Assembly: GCF_910589235.1 (NCBI RefSeq)
Contig: NC_060956.1
Location: forward strand, 8,625,999 to 8,689,998
Direction of reading: 5' to 3'
Length of the DNA stretch: 64,000 nt
DNA from: Vespa crabro
Taxonomy: Eukaryota; Arthropoda; Insecta; Hymenoptera; Vespidae
Part shown: positions 1 through 13,679 of the stretch, piece by piece
Position numbering within the stretch: position 1 is the stretch's first letter
How the letters are laid out: every line of letters begins with the position of its first letter
Program-made: the position numbers and the translations under genes
Notes under the pieces: model-generated
Databases searched by the model: none
What the model was told of the DNA's origin: nothing
The model's input: the letters and a program-made list of their open reading frames with translations, nothing else

Positions 1-1893
1 TAATAGAATTGTACCAAATCCCGAAGCAGTATTAATTATGTTTTATGTTTAAAATTACTGATCGTAAATTGAAATTCTTGAAATCATGACTTCATTCATT
101 TATATTATCTATCTATTCGTGCATAGGATCACTCGATTTGCTTTGCGAATAGGAAGTCCAGATCATAGAATTTTGTGGTTCCCTGTTGAAATACGTAAAT
201 TATTTGAGAATTAATGGGTTCGATTCCTTGTGCGCATCATCATTTCTGGAATCTATTGAACTTCCTAAACATCAAGGGTATGCATTATTCGACAACATTA
301 ATCATTTGCATTACAAATACTATATCGTAAAATTATTCTTTTTTTACAGTACAAATTATTCTTTTTTATCGTACAATTATCAAATTATCAGGGGTTAGAG
401 TTCTTTATGAAGTGCTTTTAAGCCATGCTAGTCGATCGAATTTGAATTTCGAAGAAATTAGCACGTTCTCGCGCGTGAAATTTCTCTTTCTATTACTCCC
501 AGATGTACCACTGAAGACGAAGATTCCTCCATTCGAGAGAACGCCTAGAGAATCGAAACTCGAAGAGTAGCATCGTGAATTACTTTTCTAAATGCTCTCC
601 ATTCGAGTCAAGGTTCTCTCTTTCCAGAATCGCCTAGATAGGAGACGAGAAACGGGAGGGTATAGATGACTCTTCCAATTTTCAGGCATGTCAACCAGAT
701 TGAATTTCTATCGTAATCGTCGTTGTCTTTTTCATCGATGCTTAGTGACTTTTCGTGAGATATTAGGTAACTGGGTTATATTTTTGAAAACGACTTCGTT
801 TCTTTTGATTTTTCTCTATAATGTTATCTTTTTTTCTCTTTCTTCATACTTCCACAATAATTCAATCTCTTCCACTATTCTATTTTACTTGCCTTCTTCT
901 CATCATTTACTATAACAATATATTCTTTATATCTTTTGAAAATGAAATATGTATTAGAAAAGAAACATTATACATCTAGAAAAGAAAAAGAAAGTCTGTA
1001 ATTGCAAACTTTCTTGTTTAGTCTGCTTCAACATTTTAATATATTAGAATAGGACTGAGAAAAGTGGCCCTAATTATCGAATAGCGATTAGAAAAAAATA
1101 TTGAAAGCAATATATGGCTGACGTAGAGTTAAAATAGCTAATAGAGTATAAAATCAGCAAGAATTAAGAAAGAATTTGTTAAGTTATCTGCTAGATGCTA
1201 GATATACTCTACGTCCACAGACACACACGTTTTTACATATATCCACATGTACTTTCGGGTATATGCACCAAGATCAACGCGTTAAGCAAGAGTCCTGTTT
1301 TGCGTTCAAGGAATTTTGTAGAGGGAAATTCATTATGTAAAACACGTTGGAGAGTTGGTAATCCTATTTCTCAGACTGGAGGGTCGCAAGCACAAGTTGC
1401 GCCGTGTGGAATCCGTTGTAACTTGTTCCTGCGGGGGTAGTAAGCAACTTCCCATGGGACGTTACTTCTTCTTCTTCTACCTTCTTCTCTCTTTCCGCGA
1501 GCCGCGTAGAAAGTCAGAAAGCGGAGAAAGTACGACTGAGAAAGACAAACACAAAAGTAGGAAGAGTGAGAGTGATAGAGAAAGATGACAAGTTCTCTCT
1601 CATTCTCTATCTTTCTCTCTTCAGTCAACGTCGCGAGGCGCTTGATGGACTTAGTTCTCCCGATTCGGAGTGAGTACGAAGCGACAACCAGTGTGAACTT
1701 TGCCGTAAGGGATTATGCAAACTGGTAGAGGTTCAGAAAGAGAGGATGAACGAAAGAACGAACGGAGCAAGAGACGGGAAGCCATGCCTGTAGCACACGG
1801 CTACTGTAAACGGAACGGAATAGTCTCTCTCTTTCTCTCTCTCCCTCTCTCTCTCTATCTATCTCTCTATCTCTCTATCTCTCTATCTCTCTC

Positions 1894-1953
<60 letters not shown>

Positions 1954-4026
1954 ATTCTCCTACTCATTGGTTTTGTTCGATCGCTTTCCTTGCTTGTCAT
2001 TACAACTTTCCACATTACCTCCGCGCTATATGTTTATCTTCCTTCACATCAAGAGTAATCATACTCGTGGTTAAAAAAAGTATTAGAGATCAAAATCAGG
2101 GAAGCAGAATTGCTCAAGCATTCCTCTTTCATCTGCTATCCTTTTCTTCTTTTACGGTAAGCAATTCGGCAGAACAAAGAATACTTTTGGAGGAAAAATG
2201 AAAAATCAAATAAATACCTTATTCTGTGATTTTCTCGGTATTTCTTTTCAAATTATCGATAAAAAAGATCGATTTTATTGATAAAATATAAGGAATTGCA
2301 GGTTGATAGATAATTGATCTTAAAAGAATAAAACGAAAAGTTGGGAATAATACAAATGAACGATCTAATGATCTACGAGTAGGAAAGAATCATCATAAAC
2401 CATTGCATGGATCATATATGCCAATAATATTTCTACGTATTAAAACCAAGTTGGTCGAATAGCTGTGGGCTTTAAATGTATTTAGTAAATTATCGTATTG
2501 ATGAGGCGAAGCATAGAAGCCAAAGGACGAGGAGATCTGGCATCTTCTACAAGAAAGAGAGAGTATGAGTATTAGAATCGGTGATGGAAAGCTAAGAGAG
2601 AGCGCGTTAGATCGAGATAGTAGAATGCGTCGAGTGTATTAGAACGTGGTTCTAGATAGGGACGATGCCGATAAGACGGTAGTAGTCTCGCTGATAAACA
2701 AACCGTACCACGCAAAAGCAACACTAATCAGCATAAATGGCTTGTCCCTATCCGATAGGGCAACGCGGCAGCTGCACCACCAGCTGAATAAATTTTGGAT
2801 TACGCCGTTTGGTCAAAGCGTAGAGCGAAAGCGAAGGGAGAAAGGGAGGTAGTATAGCAAGAATTAGGGCACTCCCGAAGGATCACGTTCTCGAGTTTCG
2901 TCACGTAGAAGGGAAGACTAAACCGCTTTAAGCGTCACCACTACCGACGTCGACGTCGTCATCGTTCTCCTCATGTCCACCGTCCTTCTCTTCCTCATCC
3001 TCATTGGTGTACTAGCTACCATTGATCGATGTTAAACGAGATCGACGTTTATTACTTTCGCGTAATGCGTTTTGCACGACCAAAGCGGGGCAAAAATTTT
3101 CATCTGTGCCTCGTATGAAACGGTCACGCGTTCTGACGCGACTGAAATATTGATTTCGAGATAGTATTCATACAGATTGAATCAAAGTTCATCAAGAATT
3201 TTTAAGATATGAGAAAATATTTTGTATTTTGATTCAATAAGTAAAATTATTTTCGGTAAAGTTTATCAATTCTTTTAAATAAATTTACATATTATCGTGT
3301 ATAAGCATCATCATGGTGATATCATAATATAGATTAAACTAACCCTGACATTTATTTTTCTCATCATTTTTCGAAACGATGCAATTTATATTTACGTTTT
3401 TCCGTATCATCAAATTCAAAGATATGAAAAGGTTTCGTTTTACGTGACTCACTCTGTATAAATTCTTACTTTAAAGTGGCTCCGATTTTATCCCCTCCCA
3501 ACGTTTTTAAAACGTTCAACTACTTTCGTATATTACTTGGAAGCGGATCGAGATGCGGGAGCTCGCTCGATGAAAAAGTACCCGACTCGCAACGGATCGT
3601 TTTTTTCCCGGCTTCTACTTTTGCGCGTGTTACTCAGCCATCTTCCTCCCACGCAAGCGAATGTGTATCTTTCATCTGCGTTCAGTTTTCTGTACCTATA
3701 TCTACTACTCTTGCTCGTACCAACGTGATTTTGTGGTCGACCGAGATTTACTTCGAGTGTCGAGCATCCTCTAGTCATCGTCGTAGTTGTCGTTTTCCTT
3801 ACCGTTGTATTCACGAAAGCACGTACAAGGAAAATGAGTGTGCTGTACCGAGCTTAGACCATGATACCCTACCGCGATATGTTGTTCTTTTAGCCTAATC
3901 CTCTCAACAATAGATATCCGTGCGAGCTAACTGAAATCCTAACTTTCTTATTTCTTTTTATTCAATGAATTCGTTTGTTTCAAGACGAACCACTTAATCA
4001 CATTTGTTTATTCTTTTCTATTTCAG
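1..4026 (+). other. Upstream intron of the Rbp6/Musashi gene (3' part)
   Basis: This is intronic sequence before the first exon and continues beyond the left edge. It ends in a strong 3' splice site: a T/C-rich tract at about 4000-4024 followed by CAG at 4024-4026, with a branch-point-like cttaatca near 3992-3999. It contains one long (TC)n array at 1823-1954. A less AT-rich stretch at about 2500-3010 and another at about 3480-3900 show no recognisable protein. I looked for an RRM1 core exon (RNP-2 and RNP-1 motifs) and found none, so the rest of RRM1 must lie further upstream. The intron call is inferred from the exon at its end. Confidence 0.8.
1823..1954. repeat. (TC)n microsatellite with TATC interruptions
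   Basis: A long pyrimidine array on the + strand, mostly TC dinucleotides with scattered CTAT units in the first half and about 50 bp of near-perfect TC in the second half. Confidence 0.97.
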
Positions 4027-4068
4027 ATCGACCCGAAGGTAGCATTTCCAAGGAGAACACATCCGAAG
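4027..4068 (+). CDS. Rbp6: Rbp6/Musashi-type RNA-binding protein, internal exon: end of RRM1 and linker
   Basis: A 42-bp internal exon reading IDPKVAFPRRTHPK. This is the last beta strand of RRM1 and the short linker to RRM2 in Musashi-family proteins; vertebrate MSI1/MSI2 have IDPKVAFPRR followed by a short linker at this place. The family binds short UAG-containing motifs in mRNA 3' UTRs and regulates translation, acting mainly in the cytoplasm in neural and stem-cell lineages. Boundaries are clear: a pyrimidine tract ending tttcag before 4027, and the donor gtaaga from 4069. The exon is phase 0 on both sides, so skipping it would keep frame while removing the linker. It joins in frame to the exon at 55818 across 51.7 kb. 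Drosophila msi diverges right after IDPK, so Rbp6 is the better match. Family residues are from memory and were not searched. Confidence 0.92.
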
Positions 4069-4997
4069 GTAAGATGAGCATAGTTAAATTTCATTCACGA
4101 AATATTTTTAAAAAGCAAGCTAAACGAAGCAAATGCTATCTATTATATCCCTCAGGATTGATAGAGAAAATGAATGGATATAACACGTCACGTTAGAAAT
4201 TAGAATACCGTTATAACAACAATATCGGATGAGAGTGACCTTGTTTTAAAGAGGAACGACAGTTTAACAAGAATTACTCAGCATGCACGTTTCGTCAGTT
4301 AAAAATGTGCAACTGTAGATCGCGCAATATTTCATATACGCACAAAATTTTAACTGCAAGCGAGATGTTCGCAGGTACTGTGTATATGTAGGTACGTATG
4401 TACGTGTAATCATATAAGAGCGCGTATAGAGCGCGAGGTTGAAAAGTCGTACGATGAATGGTAGGAATGTGATGAAATGTTGAGGTGCCGCAGGCACCAG
4501 ATTGAATAGAGAATAATAAAGTCCTATCATCCTCGTAATAAGAACAATTAGATATAATTTATTTCAAAACCAGGAATTATTTCCTTGTCTCGGAGGATAG
4601 TGGTCATAGCTAAAGCTCTCACTTTCTCGCACTCGGTTCACGAAGCTGAAAGTCGAACGAGACCGAGAACGAATACGATGTAAATGGTCGCTTGGTGGAA
4701 AAAGAAAGAGAAAGAGAGATGAACGTCCATGTACATCTACACACTTAAAACTAGGTGATACATATACGTGAACGTGTGTCTACGCGTCCGTTATTCTAAA
4801 AGTGGGGAAGGCTATGGAAAAGGCGAGAGAAATTCGCGCGGTTTAATAATATAAATGCTAGGCATGCGAATTACCGGCAAGTGACTGAATTGCACTAATT
4901 TTAATTGTACCCTTTCTCTTCTCTTCTCTTTCTCTCTCTTCCGCGTTCGCGCACTTCGTTCCTCTTTTCCACCACACGTCACCCCTCTGCTATTCAA

Positions 4998-5000
<3 letters not shown>

Positions 5001-5065
<65 letters not shown>

Positions 5066-5066
5066 A
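5001..5066. repeat. (CT)n microsatellite
   Basis: About 65 bp of uninterrupted CT dinucleotides, preceded from about 4914 by imperfect CT-rich sequence. Confidence 0.97.
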
Positions 5067-8000
5067 TTTCGTTGTATAAGGGACATTTCCACATTTTTAC
5101 AGCGCGTGCGCCGTCGCCTCCGTCCCTATCGTCGTCGGCACCACCACCTCATCCCATTTATTTCATTCTTTCCCCATGGTGAGAGGACCGGAAGCGCATA
5201 ATTTATGATGTGAGCGCGCGAAATCGCGATTCAATGTTGCTGCATGTAATCGCACGCCGGGGATTTCGAGGATTGCACGTTCGAATTGCAAAGCCGTTTA
5301 GTTTTGAATCCGAATTGGAAAGCGAGCTTTTAGCATTTCAATCGAATTAAAAATTCAGAATCGAGATCGGAAATTTTCTGCTATAGGTTTATACCGTAAC
5401 TCCCATTCCGAGAGTGTAGGGTACTTGCGAGATCGACGAGAACTTTCCTTATCGATCGTTAACCATCACAAAATCATTGCGATCAATAATTGTATATAGA
5501 TATTGTTAACAGAATGCAACGATTTTATTTCAATTGTCGACTGCGATCTTTTGTGTTTTGATAATGAAATAAAATGCATTCGGTATTTTTTCGATTTCTT
5601 TGTTTTCAAAGACAAAACACATGCTGAGTAATTCAAGTTAATATCAGAGTAAAAAGTGGTACATAAATAAGACGTATAGTTTTTTCTTTTGTTTTTTTAC
5701 TTCTTATCGTTTATAATATCTATATTAACAGAATTTATCGAAGATACAGGTAAGGACATAAAAAATATTTGTCCACTGAATTACATACGAAATCTCTGTT
5801 TACCCATTGCATCGATTCGGTCTTGGAATCGGAAATAGTGCGACCTCACCAAGTTGTTTATCAGTCGCACGCGTAAATACCGACCGAAAAAGACAGATAA
5901 TGGCGATAAAAGAAAAAGAATGAAAAATATGACAGGATTAACGAAAATCTGAGGATGATCGTGGATGAAGTAAGTCGATAAACCGAGAAAAACAGTTACT
6001 AATTGACAGTTTTATCGACGATATTGATGTGTACGCGAATTTTCGAAGAATTTCTAACAGTCTAAGAGAGAAAAAGAAATAGAGAGTATGAGTGAAAAAC
6101 AAAAAAGGAAATATACAGATAGTGCTGAGAGAACTCGTAAGAAGAGTGGCATGTCTATGCATAGGATAACGGAATTGCAATGGATTACGGAAAGCTTTAT
6201 TCATGACTCGAAATGCAAGTTTACATGGTAGCAATGTATTCCAAATAAAATAACGACCATTAATCGCGAGATGGGGATAGCATATTTCAGGTGAACGTTT
6301 CGGGGCAACTTAAATAGTCGGTGCAATTTTCATAAAACGGAGATGGTTGCGGTATCCACTCCCGGAGTCACCCCCGCGAGTTTTCTTTACGCCACGAGTC
6401 TCCACACGGATAGACGTAGACGTATACACATCGACATGAATTTGCTCACAGTGCACTATCTCGGTTGGTTCATATTTGAAAAAGTAATACAAACGCATAT
6501 TCGGGATCATTGCCAGGAACCTCTTTCGAACACGTCTATAATATGGTTGGCGTGCTTCTTGTAATCCACGATGTGATAACACGAATGCTACGTTACGTTG
6601 CTTATTTTGAAAACGGACATTCTTGTCGTTGTTTTTCTTTTGGGATATTCTTTATAGTCGACGGATCATCCCATGATCCGTTCTTTTATTCGATGATTTA
6701 TTTTATTATTCAAAAATCTTTTGTAATCGTTTTTAGAGAATTACAAAATGATTGAAATGTTCATTTTGATCGTAGAGCAAGATAAATAATATATAGCCGT
6801 ATGTTATTATTTTTAATTATTTGTTTATTTTCTCTTATATAACTTTAAAAATATGATTTTTTTTTCTTTTCTTTAGTGACGGCATGAGGTAAAAAGCGCA
6901 ACTAATGAATAGGAAAATCAAATTTCGATTTTCGCTTTACGTATAAGTATTTGTTATTAAATATTATTGAAAAACATAATTGTTTACTATAATCACATTA
7001 AATTATTTACAGATTCTTTAATAGAAAAGCACCACTTTTCTTTAATTCGTTTATGAATTTTATTCCACGTTAAACCTTTTTATCCAATTATAAACGTATT
7101 TTCCATGACGAGTTTTATAGGACGAATATATTTCACATCATGTAGAAGTGTGAGAATAGGAGCACAGAAACTGCCCCGTATATCAATCATGGATAGAGAA
7201 TAAGCGAGGATATTACGAAGATATTTTCAAGTGGAACGGCAAAAGAAAAGAAAAGAGTATTATATAATATTCCATTGAATAATTCTATATTATCTTTAAA
7301 AGGAGGCAGAAAATACGAATCGCTTTTTTATTATTAATGCAAAAGATGCCAAATTTTGTTCCCAACATTGATAGAACGTTAAATCTTAACCAGACGATAG
7401 CTAGTTTATTTTATTTCTTTTTCTAAGGATCCTGAAAATAATACGTTGAGGGATTCTGGAATTCACAAAATATGTGTTACGTGATAAACTTCAAGGATAA
7501 AATAGTTGCATTACAAAGTTCATAAAAATGTCACTAAATATTTCTGTGCGACGAACCATCGCAATAAACTCCTCGAGACCGTGTGCAGGAATTGTTTTGT
7601 TACCGTACTTCCGATCTGGCGGAAACGGTGCAATGCGTTTCCGACATGACGGAAAAGTAGTGACAGTCATTACCGAGTCCTCTCCAAACGCTTTGTTTCT
7701 TATATTCTATTTTTTTGTCCTTTCTCTTCTCCATTATACGGGCGTCATAAACATCACGATAACTAATACTCTCTTTAGAGAGAAAATCATAAGATGTAAA
7801 ACATATTAAGAAGATTAATTTACAATTTTAATAGAAAATTAAGAACATAAGAACGCTTGAAACTACTATATATATAGACGAGCGTAACGAATATTCAGGA
7901 GCGCATATATACATTAATGGGGATTATCTATAACATGTTTAGACCTAATGATGTATGATATAGAGCCATTTAAACTATCGTTGACTGCGCGTATGTAAGT

Positions 8001-8533
8001 AACAATGCCGTTTAAATAATATTAACCATTCAATATGACGCGCATGCTTATCCTTGTAGAGATACATAGCGAACGAAATTATAGTTGTGGTACAGCAGAA
8101 ATCTGTGATATTAAACTATAAATAGATCTACAAAAAAGAAGAACGGAATATCATCGGTTTTGTAAAACGATCGATTTCTATGATAAGAAGGAAAGCGATC
8201 GATTAACAAGATCTTCATGATGATTGGATCGAGACAAGACAATAGTACGTAATCAGCGAAAATGCAAGATGAAATAATAAACAAGATAGACATAGACCGT
8301 TAATAAACACGATACATAAAGCATAATCGTCATCTATTGCGGGCACATTCTCTTAGCTACGAGCGGCATAGATTTAGGATAGATAGCGATGATATCAGAA
8401 GCGTCGGTGTAATACCCACTTGTTACGGTACAGGGATACGCGTATATATGCGATCCTATATACACACGGATATGTGAGACATTATTCAAACCACTGTAAG
8501 CTTTGGAGTATCAGAGAGCAGCACATGGGTATG

Positions 8534-8631
8534 GGGAGAAGAGAAATGGAAGGAGAGCAAGAGAGCAAGAGAGAAGGAGAGAGAAAGAGAGAGAGAGAGA
8601 GAGACGAAAGGAAGAGAGGAAGAGAAAGAGA
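8534..8631. repeat. GA-rich imperfect microsatellite
   Basis: A purine-only run on the + strand with GA, GGA and GAAA units. It lies in the opposite orientation to most of the pyrimidine arrays in the window. Confidence 0.9.
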
Positions 8632-9000
8632 CCGGCAGAATTGCAGCACGTCTCGCGTAACGAGCTGCCGGCTCCCCAGGGCGTTCAGCTTCTGTTCTTC
8701 GTTCTTCCTTCTTTTTCTTTCCTATTCTCTTGCACATATCGATGTAATATTTCTTTTTCTTTTTTTGCATTCTCGCAGTCGTATTGCGGATACCTTTTCA
8801 TCGAGTCGTTGTTTTCTTCTTAAAACGAGATCCATCGAGCTACACGCGGTATTCCTTCAACGACAACGAACTTCCCTATCAACGATGTTATTCTGATGAG
8901 GGGATTTGTCATTGAGTCACAAACGTGTCGCTATCCGCATTCTTCTCACATACCAAAAGAAATGTGTATGAATATAGCATCGAATAGATATAATATCCTT

Positions 9001-9042
9001 CTTCTTCTCTCCCTCTCTGTCTCTCTCTCTCTCTCTTTCTCT
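9001..9042. repeat. Short (CT)n array
   Basis: A pyrimidine run of CT and CTT units, interrupted once by GT. Confidence 0.85.
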
Positions 9043-12000
9043 ACATCTTGCATTACGATGGATCAACATTATCTCGAGTAATTCGCTTCGATTTGATTCT
9101 CTTCGTCGAACTAATCGAGAAGCCATGCGATCCTATTTATTCTCATCGTCGCTTTCACCTTATAATCCAAATACCCAATCGGATTTATCTTGACCATCGT
9201 AATCATCCCACCTATTTCGTTCTAATCTTTCGATCGCTCGGTTTTCCTCTTTTTCCACCGATAGATATATCTTGCTGCTTTTTGCTTTATTTTCGTTCTA
9301 ATCTCAAGGTCGGAATATATGGTTTGCAAAAGTCATCCCAAGACTGCTGGGCTGTCGTGTTCCGATAGGTCAATCTGCAATTTCGAACAAAACGACACCA
9401 GAAAAAAATGTGCTACTCCTTTCGTTCCTTGGCTAAATCCAAGTCCTATTTTCTCTCGCGGGTAGCCAACTCAAAAGAGACTTGTTACATTTATCTTTCG
9501 GGAACTAAATATGCTCCCGGGTATACTCCCTGTCCCCGACATTAAACTGAAATCCCATGCATTTTATACGCGTTCGCGTCATTCAGGACGACGGCAGGTT
9601 GACTATAGCGAATGTGTACACTGCAACGACCCTTTCCCTTGCATCTTGTCTTACTCAAACTCTTCGTTGAGTTCATGTTACGATCTCCATGCAACTAGCA
9701 CCCTTGTGGACATAGACTAACCTCTAAGAACCCCGCAACTTTCTTTTTCTATAGTATCCACCAAGCTTTCTCCGTTCTTTCCATCGTTTTCACCTACCAA
9801 ACCGAACACCACAGCTACATTCGCTTCACTCGCGAGTCTTGTAGTTCTCTCTTTCTTTTTCTCTTTCTCTATAGACGAGAGGGACTGTGATGTGGTCGAA
9901 TGGCTGAAGAGAAGAGAATGTTTGCTTGGCATAAGTGGCGTCCAGTGTCTGTACAGCATCGCTTCTCGTTCCTTACGAAAGTTCTCATGCGGTTTTCCGT
10001 ATGGGATTAGAGTCAAGGATCGCACGCGCCATTCTGTGGTGGATCTTGCAAGATCCCCAAAGTGCATTTGTGGAGATGGAACACACCACTCATCTCATGG
10101 ATGCGAATATGGCCAGGGGAAGAAAATCCGGAGGTGTAATATTATCGTCTGCTAGAAAAATACCACATTTCACGAAAGTCAGTAGAGTATAAGGGTTAGA
10201 GTGGGGATGAAGAAGGTGGTTCGCTCGATGGCAGTAAAGGCAGTGTCTCTTATCGTTACACACAGTGAGTGGTGTCTCTAGAGACCGACCGGAAGTTATC
10301 CAAGCTCCGGATTTGCAGGATTGCTTCCTATGAGAGGAGGAGTTTTGACATTAGATGGCTAGAGGACTGATTTTTCCTAGTCGTTTGCGTGTCCGCCGCA
10401 AAGATTGCCGATAAAACGAACATAGTATGGGAACGGATGAACGTAAAGTTGCTAGGAAATTTAAACTACTCTTGCGGAATGTATCGGTACAATTTACGAA
10501 GAAACTTCTGTCACAAGTTGCCTCTATAAAAGACTCGTTCGTTTCTTTTTCTTCGATATCGTCCGTTGATTCGAAGCTATCCCGAAGTTTGGACTCTCTA
10601 AAGGTTTAGGTCGATAATCTCCTGCTTTTCTACATGCTATACCACATTTATACGTATCTCCCTAATCCAACCGCGAAACGTTCGTTTCAGATTGAAAATT
10701 ATAGTCTCCAAAGAACACAAAAGGTTTTAATATTCTTTCGTCTCTTCATTGTCTCTCTTTCTCTTTTTCTCTTATGTCTAAATTTCTCTCCTATCTCATA
10801 GGCTTTTCAAATCACGATCATTTTATTGCCTCTCTCGTATTCCTACTCGACCAGTATTTCCGATCAAGTCCAATTCAATCTACTTCGCTGAAAATGATCG
10901 AATTTCGAAAGTATCGAGATAACCTATTAATTCAAAACAGTCTATCGTCAAGGCGTCCTTAATGAAAAATACGTTCTTGTTTGGACTTCCAACTCCTGAA
11001 CTTTTTTATGATATCTGATTCATATTTATCCTTTGCTTGTCAGAAAAGATGTCCGTTCTTCGTGGTGAAGAAACTACTTCGATCTTCATTTGTAGCAGTG
11101 CTAAAGGTTATCACGCTACCGCTCGATTAACTTGTCTAAATATCGTTTCACATAAAACGGTCACAATAGCCAACCTGAGTAGTTGCGCGTCGTTTACTTT
11201 CATCTACCGGGTATGTATTGTCGCAATGTGGTACAATAAATCGACGAGTTAATCTTCGACAGAACTTTCTAAACTGAGTCTTGACCGTGCTCGGGTATCG
11301 TTTGACCGTGAATTAGCCGTGTACTACCACCTATCGCAAACGACAGTAGTTCCTCCGCTGGCGAGAGACTAAAGCCTCAGATATGTTGTGTCGCATTGAG
11401 ATAAGCTAAGCTCTCGCGTGATGGAACAGCCCGTAAACTCGGGGAGCTACGTCATGATGCTACTGAAATGGCAACTAGATAATGTATAGGTATACATGGT
11501 GTGTATGCTTATGCGTATAGATGTATACGTATCAAACTCAGTTTTATCTCTGTTTCTCTTTCTTTTTCTACATTTAGACTTCAAACTGAGCAGTCAACGC
11601 AAGTATTTTTTCAAATTTTTGTTTTATATTTTCATTTTTATTGTCTCTTCCTATACGTTACTTTACTTTTTTGTGTCCTTTACCTATAACGCTAAGTTTA
11701 TTTATCCTTCTTTGAGTTTCTAGGTATTTAATAACACTTTATTTTGTTTTAGAATATAAGTTTGCTAAGAGAAAGAAAGAAAAAAACAGGAGACAGAGAC
11801 AGACAAACGGTACTTTTTTTTTTATCTAATGCACTTATGCAGAGTCGGTTTTAAAGGATGGTTCTCCACTCGTCTCGTCGTCGACGACGACAACGTCGCA
11901 ATGGACGACGGACACACGCCGTTGCATCATGGAATCTCAAGTCGGAAGCAATAATGGAATGGCACACAGGCCGCGTTTCGTTTCGCTCTCTTCTCTTTGC

Positions 12001-12175
12001 TTGTATGCATGGCCGACTACTCGAAAGCTTTTCATTTTCCGCCTAGCATGCTTTTTATCGTCGCATTGAATCGACGCGCAAAGAAAGAGCGAGAGATAGA
12101 AATAAAAAGTGAAAGAGGAGAATGCGCGCGTCTCGGATGCGTGCGACTGCATCTTCTCACCGTGTACTACCTCAT

Positions 12176-12239
12176 CTCCCTTTCTCTTTCTCCCCCTCTC
12201 TCTCTCTCTCTTTCTCTTTCTCTCTCTCTCTCCATATCT
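12176..12239. repeat. (CT)n microsatellite
   Basis: An imperfect CT array with CTTT interruptions. It is the first of three pyrimidine arrays within 700 bp. Confidence 0.93.
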
Positions 12240-12508
12240 CGTCCTCCCAATTCCCCTTCTCACCACCCAAATGAGTCACCCCTCTTTCTCCTCTTCTTCT
12301 TTCTACTTCATGCGTCGCGAACGCGTGTGTTAGCGGTGCATCACGGTGAATGGGACTGGTAATTGCACGTTTAATATTTCAGAGCTATTTCTGTATGCAA
12401 GCATGTAAAAAGTCCGCGATTTAGCCCTATGGAGCAGGGAAGCTCTCTTCTTTCTTTCTGTTTTCTCCGCTCTTCTCCTGTTCTTCATCTCTCTCGTTTT
12501 TCTTCTCC

Positions 12509-12510
<2 letters not shown>

Positions 12511-12562
<52 letters not shown>
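12511..12562. repeat. (TC)n microsatellite
   Basis: About 50 bp of perfect TC dinucleotides. Confidence 0.97.
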
Positions 12563-12564
<2 letters not shown>

Positions 12565-12708
12565 CGGTGTTCGCAATGTTGGTGCACCGACGAAAGTACC
12601 AAAGTAAGAACTTCTTCCATTCGTTTCTACCCAGCCTTGTCCTGCTGCTGGCTCTTAGTCCCTTTTTCCTCCGACTCAATTTCCCAGTCCGTTATTTCTA
12701 GCACTCAG

Positions 12709-12724
12709 TTTTCTCTCTCCTCTC

Positions 12725-12755
<31 letters not shown>

Positions 12756-12757
12756 AC

Positions 12758-12788
<31 letters not shown>

Positions 12789-12842
12789 CCTATCTATCTA
12801 TATATCTATCTATTTATCTAACTATCTATCTATCTATTTCTC
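12709..12842. repeat. Compound (CT)n-(CTAT)n microsatellite
   Basis: A CT-rich first half passes into a CTAT tetranucleotide array from about 12755, with a few CTAC, ATAT and TTAT variants. Confidence 0.96.
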
Positions 12843-13621
12843 TGAATTCCTGGAATATTCTACACGCAAATTATGCGAAGTGCTGAAAGATAGAGAAAAA
12901 GAAAAAAGAGAAAGCAAGAAGCTCGATTTAATGCGTAAGTACACGAAAGTAATTTTTTGATTTGGCAGATAAAATTAACGAATCCTGTTCGTTCCTTTAT
13001 ATATGCGTTTATCTTAAGACATTGACTGTTGTCACATAAATGTCTCTCTCGATTCGCCATCAAAATAGCGAAAAGATTGGCCAAGTTAGCAAAAGGCATC
13101 GACGAGTACTCTTTTGAGGATTTTATTTGTCCGCTGTAAAAGCGTTGAGCCTAACGTCAAGTTATGTTCATTTAAAAAAGAATAGAATCGATCGGATTCC
13201 ATCGGCGTGCTCACCTTATCTCGAAGGAGCCACTAACGGACTGATTGCCGGTCGCAAGCTTGCGAGTTCCTTGCATCCTGCTCCGGCCGATCGAAGGAAA
13301 ACTGCTTTCCGAAATAAGAAGGCGAACTGCACTTTGGGTTCTCCCGATAAGGGACAAAAGGTGCTTTAATGCGAGTCCCTCGACAAAGTGCCATTTCGGA
13401 GCTTCTTCTCTCCTTATTCGGGCGATCTGAGAGCAATAAAAGATTCTGTGATCTCAATCACAAATTGACAATAAAAAATGTCCAATTAACCTTGGAGAAG
13501 ACTTCACCAAGCAGCGGGTAGAATCGACTGAAATCGACTTGATCCCGCATCCTTCTACTCCTTCTTCTGAATCTCCTCTGTCCCTTATCCGTCCTTTCAC
13601 TACAGCTTGAAACGAAGGGGA

Positions 13622-13679
13622 TGTGTGTGTGTGTGTGTGTGAAAGAGAGAGAGAGAGCGAGAGAGAGAGAGAGAGAGGA
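13622..13679. repeat. Compound (GT)n-(GA)n microsatellite
   Basis: Ten GT units are followed directly by a GA array with one GCGA interruption. Confidence 0.95.

Noticed and set aside
218..235. gggttcgattccttg, resembling a tRNA T-arm.
   Set aside because: No A and B box spacing, no acceptor stem and no anticodon arm could be folded around it.
1625..1669. A 45-bp stretch between a strong acceptor (ctctcttcag) and a consensus donor (gtgagt), like a micro-exon upstream of the first Rbp6 exon.
   Set aside because: In phase 0, which the following exon needs, it meets TGA at its seventh codon. The other frames would shift the reading frame, and it resembles no part of RRM1. It is probably a cryptic pair.
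3476..3898. 140-codon frame just upstream of the first exon.
   Set aside because: It starts at a non-ATG codon, has no recognisable domain, and a competing frame lies on the other strand. The region reads as the 3' part of an intron.
9717..10155. Overlapping frames of 116 (minus) and 87 (plus) codons in a less AT-rich block.
   Set aside because: Open on both strands with no known domain; more likely a composition effect. Conservation would be needed to call a gene.
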